Shown here: piece by piece, positions 1 through 6,711 of the stretch
Layout: the number at the start of each line of letters is the position of its first letter
How positions within the stretch are numbered: position 1 is the first letter of the stretch
Assembly: GCA_007118235.1 (NCBI GenBank)
Contig: SKRY01000495.1
Span: 1-9,398 of the forward strand
Length of the DNA stretch: 9,398 nt
Direction: 5' to 3'
Origin: Candidatus Hydrogenedentota bacterium
Lineage (GTDB): Bacteria > Hydrogenedentota > Hydrogenedentia > Hydrogenedentales > SLHB01
Made by a program: the position numbers and the translations under genes
Notes under the pieces: model-generated
What the model was told of the DNA's origin: nothing
Database searches by the model: none
The model's input: only the letters and a program-made list of their open reading frames with translations

Positions 1-1124
1 ACTTTGTCGGGATCGTGGCCCCCGCGCCGCAGTTTCCGGATCTGCTCATCCGTGAGGGAGCGGGCCATCCGTTCGAGGCTGGGGTGGACGTTGAAGAAAT
101 CGCGGCGGATATAGTCGCCCGACTCCACGGTGTATTTCTGGAGCTGCCCGTCCACGACTTCGTTCATGCGCTTGACCAACAGCCCCTCGGAATCCTTGGC
201 GAGCAAGGGATCCCAATCGCTGCCCCAGATGGCCTTGACCACGTTCCATCCCGCGCCGCGGAACAAGGACTCAAGTTCTTGAACGATCTTCTGGTTGCCG
301 CGCACGGGGCCATCGAGCCGCTGGAGATTGCAGTTGATAACGAAGATGAGGTTGTCGAGCTGCTCCCGGCCGGCCAACGTGATGGCGCCCAAGGATTCCG
401 GTTCGTCGCATTCCCCGTCGCCCATGAACACCCAGACTTTGCTGTCGCTGGGCTGCTTTAGGCCCCGGTCCTCAAGGTAGCGGGCGAAACGCGCCTGATA
501 AATCCCCGTGATCGGCCCCAAGCCCATGGAGACGGTGGGGAATTGCCAGAACTCCGGCATAAGCCATGGATGGGGATACGAGGACAATCCGCCTCCGTCG
601 CTCAACTCGCGGCGGAAATTGCGCAATTGCTCGACGGTTAGGCGGCCCTCAAGGTAGGCGCGCGCGTAGATGCCGGGGGCCGCGTGTCCCTGGAAATACA
701 CGAGATCGCCCTCGTGCTCGTCCGTGGGCGCGCGGAAGAAGTGGTTGAAGCCCACCTCATACAGCGTGGCGGCGCTGGCGTAGGTCGAGATATGCCCGCC
801 AATGCCGGACGACTCCCGGTTGGCCCGCACCACCATCGCCATGGCGTTCCACCGCACGATGCTCTTGATGCGCCGCTCGATTTCCCGGCTCCCGGGAAAA
901 ACCGGCTGCTCATCCACGGGAATCGTGTTGATGTAGGGCGTATTTGCCGAATACGGCAACCCGATCCCCGCGCTTTGGGCGCGAATCTGCAATTGCCTGA
1001 GGATATGCCGAACCTTCTCGGCGCCACCCTGCCGGATGACGTAATCCAGGGATTCCAGCCAATCGCGCGTTTCGGCGTCATCGTCAATGTTGGGTTGTTG
1101 TTGAATTTTCTCCAGCGGATCCAC
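1..1124 (-). CDS. aceE: Pyruvate dehydrogenase E1 component, homodimeric type (partial, N-terminal 374 residues)
   Basis: This is the thiamine-diphosphate E1 subunit of the pyruvate dehydrogenase complex. It decarboxylates pyruvate and acetylates the lipoyl group of E2 in the cytoplasm. The minus-strand frame is open to the window edge and gives 374 residues of a family usually close to 890, so the C-terminal part is missing only because the window ends. Visible family hallmarks are ETRDWL near residue 18, YINTIPV at 64, GGH with His111, YFQGH with His147, SSYPHPWLMPEFWQFPTVSMG from 181, and the ThDP/Mg motif GDGECDEPES at 235 closing with NCNLQRLDGPV at 264. The frame has no ATG between the upstream in-frame TGA (1188-1190) and the conserved region. 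The best start is GTG at 1124, with AAAGGA 12 bases upstream, a rather long spacing. The family call is secure; the exact start is not. The gene is transcribed divergently from the phosphoesterase gene. Confidence 0.95.
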   Translation of the reverse strand, partial: MDPLEKIQQQPNIDDDAETRDWLESLDYVIRQGGAEKVRHILRQLQIRAQSAGIGLPYSANTPYINTIPVDEQPVFPGSREIERRIKSIVRWNAMAMVVRANRESSGIGGHISTYASAATLYEVGFNHFFRAPTDEHEGDLVYFQGHAAPGIYARAYLEGRLTVEQLRNFRRELSDGGGLSSYPHPWLMPEFWQFPTVSMGLGPITGIYQARFARYLEDRGLKQPSDSKVWVFMGDGECDEPESLGAITLAGREQLDNLIFVINCNLQRLDGPVRGNQKIVQELESLFRGAGWNVVKAIWGSDWDPLLAKDSEGLLVKRMNEVVDGQLQKYTVESGDYIRRDFFNVHPSLERMARSLTDEQIRKLRRGGHDPDK

Positions 1125-1228
1125 TTCGGAGAGGTATCCTTTCCACGTTGGAAGCGCCCCTGTTGACTTCAGAGGATTGGAAACACATCATCCGGCGGCG
1201 TAGCAAAACGCCCCGGCGGGTCTTGGAT

Positions 1229-1258
1229 ATACTACGGGTTGCCCCATACCGGTATCAA
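1229..1258 (-). promoter_or_regulatory. Candidate sigma-70-type promoter for aceE
   Basis: On the minus strand, TTGATA (1258-1253) is followed after 18 bases by TAGTAT (1234-1229). Transcription would start near 1222 and leave a leader of about 98 bases before the GTG start of aceE. The -35 box overlaps a perfect 10-base palindrome, ATACCGGTAT (1246-1255), which could be an operator. A palindrome of that size is expected several times by chance in a window this long. Confidence 0.35.
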
Positions 1259-1533
1259 GACACAGGCCAATCCCGCCGTTCTTGGAGTCTGTGTGTCCCC
1301 CTGACCTACCACAGATTTCAGGATTCGCCCGCCTTGACCGATACTACTGGGATGTATGGCATAAAACACTGACAGGGCCGCGAATATTCCATACGACGGC
1401 TGCGTACTGTCTCTCGCCGGGCCGAGTTTGCGTCAGCATACCATGAACGGGCGGGCGGACCGTTAACCGCGGGTTGTCCCCAACGGGACGTTGAGGATGG
1501 CCTTGCCATCGAACTGGAGCTGGCGTCTTCTTG

Positions 1534-1562
1534 TTGATATTCGCACGGCCACTCCTTACCAT
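1534..1562 (+). promoter_or_regulatory. Candidate sigma-70-type promoter for the phosphoesterase gene
   Basis: TTGATA (1534-1539), a 17-base spacer and TACCAT (1557-1562) match the -35/-10 layout. Initiation near 1569 would give a leader of about 33 bases carrying the strong Shine-Dalgarno of the gene starting at 1602. Consensus match and distance both fit; there is no experimental support. Confidence 0.4.
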
Positions 1563-1584
1563 GGGAGCGATTCGCAGCCCTATG

Positions 1585-1592
1585 AGGGAGGT
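1585..1592 (+). promoter_or_regulatory. Strong ribosome binding site that fixes the start at 1602
   Basis: AGGGAGGT lies 9 bases before the ATG at 1602. The open frame extends upstream to a TTG at 1491, but that start has no comparable site and the extension would cross the candidate promoter, so the ATG at 1602 is chosen. Confidence 0.75.
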
Positions 1593-1601
1593 AACCCGCC
1601 A

Positions 1602-2597
1602 ATGTCACCTTTGGAATCCACCCTGACGCGCGCCTCCGGAATAGGCAGCGGTCTCACCATCCGTGGCCCTGTCCCGGAGCGTAGCGCGGAACTCTGGCGC
1701 CGCCGGCAGGCGCACGAGTATGAGTTGGAGCACCCGCGCTGGGATTGGCTCAACGATGGCGAGCAGCGCAATTGGGGAGCGTTCACGCATTATGTGGTTG
1801 GCGCGGGCCTCTGGATGACGGGGCTCAGCGGGCGCGCCAGGGCCAACGCGAACAGTCCCCGTTTGCGGGAGTTGGAGTTTGCGTTCGGCCATCTTCCGGC
1901 CTCTTTCGACGGGTTGCGGGTGCTTCACATGTCTGATCTGCACTTCATCCGGGAACCGGGCTTTGCCGAGCGAATCCGGGATTTGGCCGCGGCGGTTGAT
2001 GCTGACGTATGCGTGATGACGGGGGACTACCGCCGCGCCGATTTTGGCCCAAGCGATCGCGCCATTCAAGGCATGGCCACGGTGTTGGAGGGCATTGAGA
2101 CCCCCTATGGGGTTTACGGCATCCTTGGCAACCACGATTCGCACGTAGTTGTCGAACCCTACGAGGCCATGGGAGTCACCATGTTGATGAACCAGCGCGT
2201 GGTCCTCGAGCTTGAGGGAGAACGCATTTGGATAGCGGGGGTGGACGACCGGCATGCGTATGGGTGCGACGACTTTGAACGGGCCTGCGGGGGCATTCCA
2301 TCCGGAGAATTCCTCTTGATGTTGGCGCATTCGCCGGAGACGATTCGTGAGGCGGCCCAGCATGGCGCCAGCCTGTATCTTTGCGGCCATTCCCATGGCG
2401 GCCAAATCTGTTTGCCGGGGGGATGGCCCATCCTTCACAATTCCCGGTCCGTTTCCCGCCGATACGCCCGGGGCGTATGGACGTACGGGAACATGCGCGG
2501 TTTCACCACCAACGGCTTGGGGACCACCAGTCTGCACGTCCGGCTCAACTGTCCGCCAGAGGCGGCCCTAATCACCTTGCGCCGTCGAAATGCGTGA
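1602..2597 (+). CDS. Calcineurin-like metallophosphoesterase, YkuE/YaeI/LpxG type
   Basis: A 331-residue protein with all metal-binding blocks of the calcineurin-like phosphoesterase fold: SDLHF (Asp112, His114), TGDY (Asp142), GNHDS (Asn177, His178), LAHSPE (His243) and CGHSHGGQI (His263, His265). The lead-in 'LPASFDGLRVLHMSDLH' and the 'GHSHGGQ' block fit the YkuE/YaeI branch, whose members are often membrane-associated and include the Chlamydia UDP-2,3-diacylglucosamine pyrophosphatase LpxG. A role in lipid A synthesis or in another phosphodiester or phosphate hydrolysis is therefore possible but not shown. Residues 1-100 are polar and Arg-rich, with only a weak hydrophobic stretch near 64-76 (HYVVGAGLWMTGL), unlike family members with a clear N-terminal transmembrane helix. 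No signal peptide is visible. It stands alone, divergent from aceE and 249 bases before the protease gene. The fold and catalytic competence are well supported; the substrate is unknown. Confidence 0.9.
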   Translation: MSPLESTLTRASGIGSGLTIRGPVPERSAELWRRRQAHEYELEHPRWDWLNDGEQRNWGAFTHYVVGAGLWMTGLSGRARANANSPRLRELEFAFGHLPASFDGLRVLHMSDLHFIREPGFAERIRDLAAAVDADVCVMTGDYRRADFGPSDRAIQGMATVLEGIETPYGVYGILGNHDSHVVVEPYEAMGVTMLMNQRVVLELEGERIWIAGVDDRHAYGCDDFERACGGIPSGEFLLMLAHSPETIREAAQHGASLYLCGHSHGGQICLPGGWPILHNSRSVSRRYARGVWTYGNMRGFTTNGLGTTSLHVRLNCPPEAALITLRRRNA

Positions 2598-2846
2598 TCC
2601 GGAGGCGGGCGCGGATGCGCGGGCCGAATAGGACGCCGGGGTTTGATGTTATAGCCAAAGGCGGTGTGGGATTCTACTAGCCTTGTCCATCGGGGAGAAG
2701 CGAGCTGTTTGATTGGAGCCCGATAGGGTAAGACGCCCGAGGGATGTAGCGCCACCGAGTTAAGCGCCGCCTGGCGCGGGAGTGCGTGAACCGCTTGTTC
2801 TACTATGCTGGAACACCGGAAATGCGTAATGGGCTATAATTGCACT
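2598..2846. other. Intergenic region upstream of the protease gene
   Basis: No convincing gene lies here. A short hairpin at 2764-2777 (GCGCC, loop GCCT, GGCGC) has no T-run, so it is not a good intrinsic terminator for the phosphoesterase gene. The 3' end holds a perfect TATAAT next to the protease start. Confidence 0.5.
2835..2840 (+). promoter_or_regulatory. Perfect -10 box (TATAAT) abutting the protease start codon
   Basis: TATAAT ends 6 bases before the ATG at 2847, so transcription from it would begin at or next to the A of the start codon. No good -35 hexamer sits 16-18 bases upstream (AACACC at 17). The bases before the ATG show no Shine-Dalgarno. Together these suggest a leaderless mRNA. 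The alternative is a chance AT-rich hexamer, with the real promoter and start further upstream. Confidence 0.4.
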
Positions 2847-5621
2847 ATGAGGATTCTTGCGCTCATTCTATTGGCGGGTATGCTCGGCGCCGGTGTGACG
2901 GACGGCGTTGGGGCGGAGGCGCCGGGAGGCGGCAATCAGCTCCTTGTGCGATTCGAGCCCGGCATACACGCGGTGGGCCGCTCCATGTCTCATGCGGAAC
3001 TTGGGACGGCGCGGGCGCACCGGTTTCGCCGGATCCCGGTTGATGTGGTGACGATTCCCGAGGGGGCGGATCCGGATACCGTTATCGCCGCCTACGAGGC
3101 CCGGCCCGACGTGGCCTATGCCGAACCGAACCATCCTGTTTATGTGCAGGGCGAGCCCAACGACCCTCTCTTTGACGACCTTTGGGGGCTTCACAATACC
3201 GGCCAAACCGGGGGTGCGCCCGGTGCGGACATTGGGGCCGTCGAGGCTTGGGAGCACACCACCGGCAGCAGCGAAATCATCGTGGCCATCATTGACACCG
3301 GCGTTGACTACACCCACGAGGATCTCGCGGACAACATGTGGGAAAACCCCAACCCGAGCAACGTCCACCATGATCTTCACGGCGCGCGGTGGACCAACGG
3401 CAACGGCACGCTCACCAACGGCGATCCCATGGACGAGAACAGCCACGGCACGCACACCGCGGGAACCGTGGGCGCCGTGGGCAATAACGAGTTGGGCGTT
3501 GTGGGTGTGAACTGGGATGTCCGGCTCATGGCGCTGCGGTTCATGGACGAGGATGGCAAGGGCGTGGTGGCCGACGCGATCGCGGCCATTGAATATGCCA
3601 TGGACCATGGCGCGCACGTGATCAATGCCTCTTGGGGAACCGATGAATATTCCGAAAGCCTCAGGGCAATCCTTCACGAGGCGGCCGAGGCGAACGTATT
3701 GTTTGTCGCTTCCGCGGGCAACCGAAACAAGGACAACGACGAAGAGCCCTTCTACCCCGCCAGTTTCGATGCGCCCAATATCATTGCAGTGGCTAGCAGC
3801 ACGGACAAGGATGCCCGGTCCTCGTTTAGTAACTGGGGGAAGGACTCGGTCCATGTGGCCGCACCAGGTTCGCGCATCAAGAGCGCCTTGCCGGACAATC
3901 GCTACGGCAACAAGAGCGGAACATCCATGGCGGCTCCCCATGTGGCGGGCGCCGCGGCGTTGTTCTTGTCCTTGAACCCGGGGGCGTCCCATCGCTTGGT
4001 CAAGCAGAGGATTCTCGAAACCGTTACGCCATTGGATGCGTGGGAAGACCTCGTGCAGACGGGAGGACGGCTGAACGCGGGAGCGCTGGTCGGCGGGGCC
4101 GTTCCCACGGGCGAACTGACGGTATCCATTGAGCCGGACGAGGCCGTTGATGCTGGCGCGCGATGGCGTGTCGTGGGGGAGGACGCGTGGCGGGATAGTG
4201 GGGACAGCGTCACCCTTGAAACCGGTGAGTACGAGGTGGAGTTCGCGGTGTTGGACGACTGGGTGGAGCCAAGTTCCGTGAATGTGGGGATCGCGAAGGA
4301 CACGGTGACGGCGAGGATGGCGGCCTACGAACGCGCCCGGGGAACCCTTGAATTGACGCTTGAGCCCGAAGGGGCCCGCGCGGATGGCGCGCGATGGCGC
4401 GTGGCCCGGGAGGGCGCGTGGCGGGACAGCGGGGACAGCGTCACCCTCGAAACCGGTGAGTATGAGGTGGAGTTCGCGGTGTTGGACGACTGGGTGGAGC
4501 CAAGTCCCGTGAATGTGGGGATCGTGAAGGACACGGTGACGGCGAGAACAGCGGCCTACGAACGCGCCCGGGGAACCCTCGAATTGACGCTTGAGCCGGA
4601 AGGGGCCCGCGCGGACGGCGCGCGATGGCGTGTTGTGGGGGAGGGCGCGTGGCGGGACAGCGGGGATAGTGTTACTCTCGAAACCGGTGAGTACGAGGTG
4701 GAGTTCACCGAGTTGGAAGCCTGGGTGACGCCAAGTCCCATGAGCGTGGCTATTACGAAGGGCACGGTGACACGGGAAACCGCCCGCTATGTCAAGGCGG
4801 CGGGGGAGTTGCGGGTGGAGATTCATCCCGAGGCTGTTCGCGCCGAAGCCCGGTGGATCGTAAACGGCGCCGAATATGCGCACGGTGAGACGGCGCGGGA
4901 TCTCGCGGTGGGCGCCTATGACGTGGGCTTCACCGATGTGGCGGGCTGGGTGAAGCCCGCGCCATTGCACGACGTTGTCGTGGAGAGAGATGTCCTGACC
5001 GAGGAATCGGCGGAATACATCGAGGCCACGGGCGAGCTGACGGTCACCATTGAGCCCCCGGAGGCGCGGGCCGATGGGGCGCGCTGGAGCGTGGACGGGG
5101 GACGCGTGTGGCGTGAGGGCGGCGGAAGGATCGAGCTAGAGGCCGGCCTGCATGAGGTGATCTTCGCGGTCCTTGACTATTGGGTGGAGCCCGGACCCGT
5201 GTTGGTGGAGGTCCAGCCGAATGAGGTCACGTCCCGGAGTGTGGCATACGAGCGGGGCAGGGGCGTATTGGAAGTGATCCTTGAGCCGCCGGAGGCCGTG
5301 GCGGAGGGCGCCCGATGGTCGGTGGATTACGGCGCGACGCTTCGGGACAGCGGCGAAGCCGTCGAACTCGATGCGGGAGAGCATTGGATCCTATTTACCC
5401 CATTACGCGAGTGGCGATCCCCCGATGCGAGGCCCGTGGAAGTCGCGAAGGATGGGGTCACCACGGAGCATGCGGAATACCGTCCTCGCGAAGTGGAGGG
5501 ATTGCCCGTGAGCCGCCCGTGGGTCTTGGTGGTGTTGGCCGGGACGCTGGCTGTTGCGGGTTTGGCGGGGATGATGAATAGGCGGTTACATCCCCCTACC
5601 CCCCTTCCGAAGGGGGAATAA
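2847..5621 (+). CDS. Secreted subtilisin-like serine protease (S8) with six PEGA-like modules and a C-terminal membrane anchor
   Basis: A 924-residue exported protease. Residues 1-23 are a signal peptide (MRILALILLAG core, cleavage likely after GVGA). Residues about 30-100 resemble the subtilase propeptide that folds and inhibits the enzyme (LLVRFEPG ... DVAYAEPN). Residues about 101-415 are the catalytic domain: IIDTG (Asp150), NSHGTHTAGT (His200), SAGN (oxyanion Asn292) and GTSMAAPHVAG (Ser360), a complete triad. Residues 421-881 hold six modules of 76-77 residues of the pattern GELTVTIEP..A.A.GARW.V....WRDSG.....GEYEVEF....W..P, resembling PEGA-like β-sandwich modules. Residues about 885-912 (LPVSRPWVLVVLAGTLAV then a helix ending NRR) look like a C-terminal sorting or anchor segment similar to CTERM-type tails. 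The last residues, LHPPTPLPKGE, come from a palindromic repeat. The start at 2847 is chosen because it puts the signal peptide at the N-terminus; in-frame ATGs at 2805 and 2829 are alternatives. The substrate is unknown. Confidence 0.92.
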   Translation: MRILALILLAGMLGAGVTDGVGAEAPGGGNQLLVRFEPGIHAVGRSMSHAELGTARAHRFRRIPVDVVTIPEGADPDTVIAAYEARPDVAYAEPNHPVYVQGEPNDPLFDDLWGLHNTGQTGGAPGADIGAVEAWEHTTGSSEIIVAIIDTGVDYTHEDLADNMWENPNPSNVHHDLHGARWTNGNGTLTNGDPMDENSHGTHTAGTVGAVGNNELGVVGVNWDVRLMALRFMDEDGKGVVADAIAAIEYAMDHGAHVINASWGTDEYSESLRAILHEAAEANVLFVASAGNRNKDNDEEPFYPASFDAPNIIAVASSTDKDARSSFSNWGKDSVHVAAPGSRIKSALPDNRYGNKSGTSMAAPHVAGAAALFLSLNPGASHRLVKQRILETVTPLDAWEDLVQTGGRLNAGALVGGAVPTGELTVSIEPDEAVDAGARWRVVGEDAWRDSGDSVTLETGEYEVEFAVLDDWVEPSSVNVGIAKDTVTARMAAYERARGTLELTLEPEGARADGARWRVAREGAWRDSGDSVTLETGEYEVEFAVLDDWVEPSPVNVGIVKDTVTARTAAYERARGTLELTLEPEGARADGARWRVVGEGAWRDSGDSVTLETGEYEVEFTELEAWVTPSPMSVAITKGTVTRETARYVKAAGELRVEIHPEAVRAEARWIVNGAEYAHGETARDLAVGAYDVGFTDVAGWVKPAPLHDVVVERDVLTEESAEYIEATGELTVTIEPPEARADGARWSVDGGRVWREGGGRIELEAGLHEVIFAVLDYWVEPGPVLVEVQPNEVTSRSVAYERGRGVLEVILEPPEAVAEGARWSVDYGATLRDSGEAVELDAGEHWILFTPLREWRSPDARPVEVAKDGVTTEHAEYRPREVEGLPVSRPWVLVVLAGTLAVAGLAGMMNRRLHPPTPLPKGE
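4107..5489 (+). repeat. Six tandem coding repeats of ~231 bp (PEGA-like modules)
   Basis: Unit boundaries are 4107-4337, 4338-4568, 4569-4799, 4800-5027, 5028-5258 and 5259-5489, each 77 codons except the fourth (76). Units 1-3 are nearly identical in long blocks even at silent positions, for example the stretch encoding SGDSVTLETGEYEVEF. Units 4-6 keep the protein pattern but have diverged in DNA. Unit 4 is the most degenerate and lacks the WRDSG core. The array lies entirely inside the protease gene and stays in frame. Confidence 0.93.
5591..5617. repeat. Short G/C-rich palindromic repeat overlapping the protease 3' end
   Basis: CCCCCTT (5600-5606), loop CCG, AAGGGGG (5610-5616) forms a 7-bp hairpin. 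A second TCCCCCT at 5591-5597 can compete for the same AGGGGGA arm (5611-5617). It encodes the HPPTPLPKGE tail of the protease and ends just before its TAA. This 'CCCCCTnnCCCCCTT..AAGGGGG' form resembles dispersed intergenic palindromes found in many copies in some bacterial genomes. It lies between two convergent genes and may help end transcription, but no T-run follows on either strand. Confidence 0.6.
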
Positions 5622-5670
5622 CGCTCTCCGTCGAATTGCTTTCCGGCAATGGCGTCCCGGCGCGGGAAGC

Positions 5671-6711
5671 CTATGGCGCCACATACGCCAGCCCTTGCTC
5701 CCGGATGTCCGCCAGACGGCCCTCGCCGATTCCCTGAACCCGCGTTAGTTCGCCAAGGCTGGTGAAGGGCCGTTCCTCGCGCAACGCGATGATTTGCTGC
5801 GCGTAGGCGGGCCCGATGTGGATGATGTCCTGAAGCTCTTCAGCGCTGGCGGTGTTGATGTCGATGCCCACGAATTCGCTTGCCTCGCTGTCGCGGGCGG
5901 GCGAAATCTCATAGCTTCCGTCTGGGTTGGCTGTCACGCGCACGGTCCCGTGTTGGTCCGTACGGTACACGTCCGCCCCGTTAGCGGCATATAGCGCCAG
6001 GGTCTCGTCGTGGGGATGGCCATACCGGTTGCCCGCTCCGCAACCGATGACCACGGTCTCGGGGTGGAGCATCTCCATGGCGGTTGGACTATCGCCGTTC
6101 GCGCTGCCGTGGTGGCTGGCCTTGTGGACATGCACCCGTGGGAACGCCTCGCGGTGATGCTCGAGCCACCACTCGAATTGCTCCGGCTCCGCATCGCCCG
6201 TGAAGGACGCGCGGAACTCCCCGTATTCGATGATGACGCCCACGCTATTGTTGTTGTGTCCCCAAGAAGGTTTTCCCGGCGGAGGGACGATGTGCAGCCG
6301 GACCTCACCCAGCGTAATGGTGCGCGCCTCCGGCTCCAACAGCTCCGCGCCCGCGCTCTCAAGGGCGTCCAGCACGCGCTCATAGGTCCGGGTGGTGTGG
6401 GGGATGCCGTTGTCCATGTAGTACGGCGGTTCATATCGCTCGATGATCTCGGGAAAGCCGCCGATATGGTCCGCGTGGTTGTGCGAGGCGATCAGCAGGT
6501 TGAGGTGCTCGATCCCAATGCGTTCGAGATAACCCAAGGCGCGGCCATCGTCGAGCCCGCCGTCATACAGCGCGGTATGGCCCGTGTCCGCCTGGATAAG
6601 CACGGCGTCGGCTTGGCCCACGTCGATGAAGTGAAGTTCGAGCGCTTGGGCCGCGAGACTCAGGCAAAGGACGGCCAAGAAAGTAAGCAGTACGCCCGGT
6701 AAGCGGCTCAT
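5671..6711 (-). CDS. Secreted ComEC-like metallo-β-lactamase-fold hydrolase with C-terminal helix-hairpin-helix
   Basis: A 346-residue protein. Residues 1-23 form a signal peptide (hydrophobic VLLTFLAVLCLSLA, cleavage likely after AQA). Residues 25 to about 265 are an MBL-fold domain of the ComEC/Rec2 C-terminal type: FIDVGQADAVLI near 28, the metal motif HNHADH (His77, His79, Asp81, His82), TGDAE (Asp173), KASHHGS (His200, His201) and GHPH (His232, His234). Residues about 283-346 are a ComEA-like double helix-hairpin-helix (DINTASAEELQDIIHIGP ... VQGIGEGRLADI), which in relatives binds DNA without sequence preference. The ComEC transmembrane channel is absent. Predicted as an exported metal-dependent hydrolase, plausibly a nuclease acting on DNA outside the inner membrane; activity is inferred. 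The ATG overlaps the stop of the upstream gene (ATGA), with AAGGGAG 10 bases upstream inside that gene, so the two are probably translationally coupled. The gene ends 49 bases from the convergent protease gene. Confidence 0.9.
   Translation of the reverse strand: MSRLPGVLLTFLAVLCLSLAAQALELHFIDVGQADAVLIQADTGHTALYDGGLDDGRALGYLERIGIEHLNLLIASHNHADHIGGFPEIIERYEPPYYMDNGIPHTTRTYERVLDALESAGAELLEPEARTITLGEVRLHIVPPPGKPSWGHNNNSVGVIIEYGEFRASFTGDAEPEQFEWWLEHHREAFPRVHVHKASHHGSANGDSPTAMEMLHPETVVIGCGAGNRYGHPHDETLALYAANGADVYRTDQHGTVRVTANPDGSYEISPARDSEASEFVGIDINTASAEELQDIIHIGPAYAQQIIALREERPFTSLGELTRVQGIGEGRLADIREQGLAYVAP

Larger units (their letters stand above)
1125..1601. other. Divergent intergenic region between aceE and the phosphoesterase gene
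   Basis: No coding region with protein-like composition was found in these 477 bases, and the short open frames here look random. The stretch holds a plausible minus-strand promoter near 1229-1258 and a plausible plus-strand promoter at 1534-1562. It also has a small hairpin at 1476-1489 (GTCCC, loop CAAC, GGGAC) with no T-run. No tRNA or known riboswitch is recognisable by eye. Confidence 0.6.

Noticed and set aside
638..1087. Minus-strand 149-codon frame starting with TTG inside the aceE region
   Set aside because: It is out of frame with the strongly conserved AceE protein on the same strand and has low-complexity Arg/Ser/Pro composition.
15..1166. Plus-strand open frames (15-461, 684-1166) opposite aceE
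   Set aside because: They mirror the aceE coding frame; no domain or ribosome site supports them.
1476..1493. Small hairpins GTCCC-CAAC-GGGAC and CAACG-GGA-CGTTG
   Set aside because: Five-base stems with no T-run and not near a start; expected by chance in GC-rich DNA.
1125..1601. Possible tRNA or structured RNA gene in the divergent intergenic region
   Set aside because: No T-arm motif (GGTTCGAAT-like) or long paired acceptor stem could be found on either strand.
1605..2537. 310-codon minus-strand open frame opposite the phosphoesterase
   Set aside because: Antisense shadow of a gene with all catalytic motifs intact.
4325..4765. Two near-identical 69-codon minus-strand frames
   Set aside because: They are only the reverse of the tandem protease modules, not a duplicated small gene.
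2868..4970. 700-codon open frame on the minus strand, antisense to the protease gene
   Set aside because: It is the complement of a GC-rich coding frame with no stops by codon bias. Its translation is rich in His, Arg, Pro and Gly with no recognisable domain, while the plus strand has a full subtilase.
4107..5489. CRISPR-like regular repetition
   Set aside because: Units are ~231 bp, in frame, contiguous and without spacers; they are protein domain repeats.
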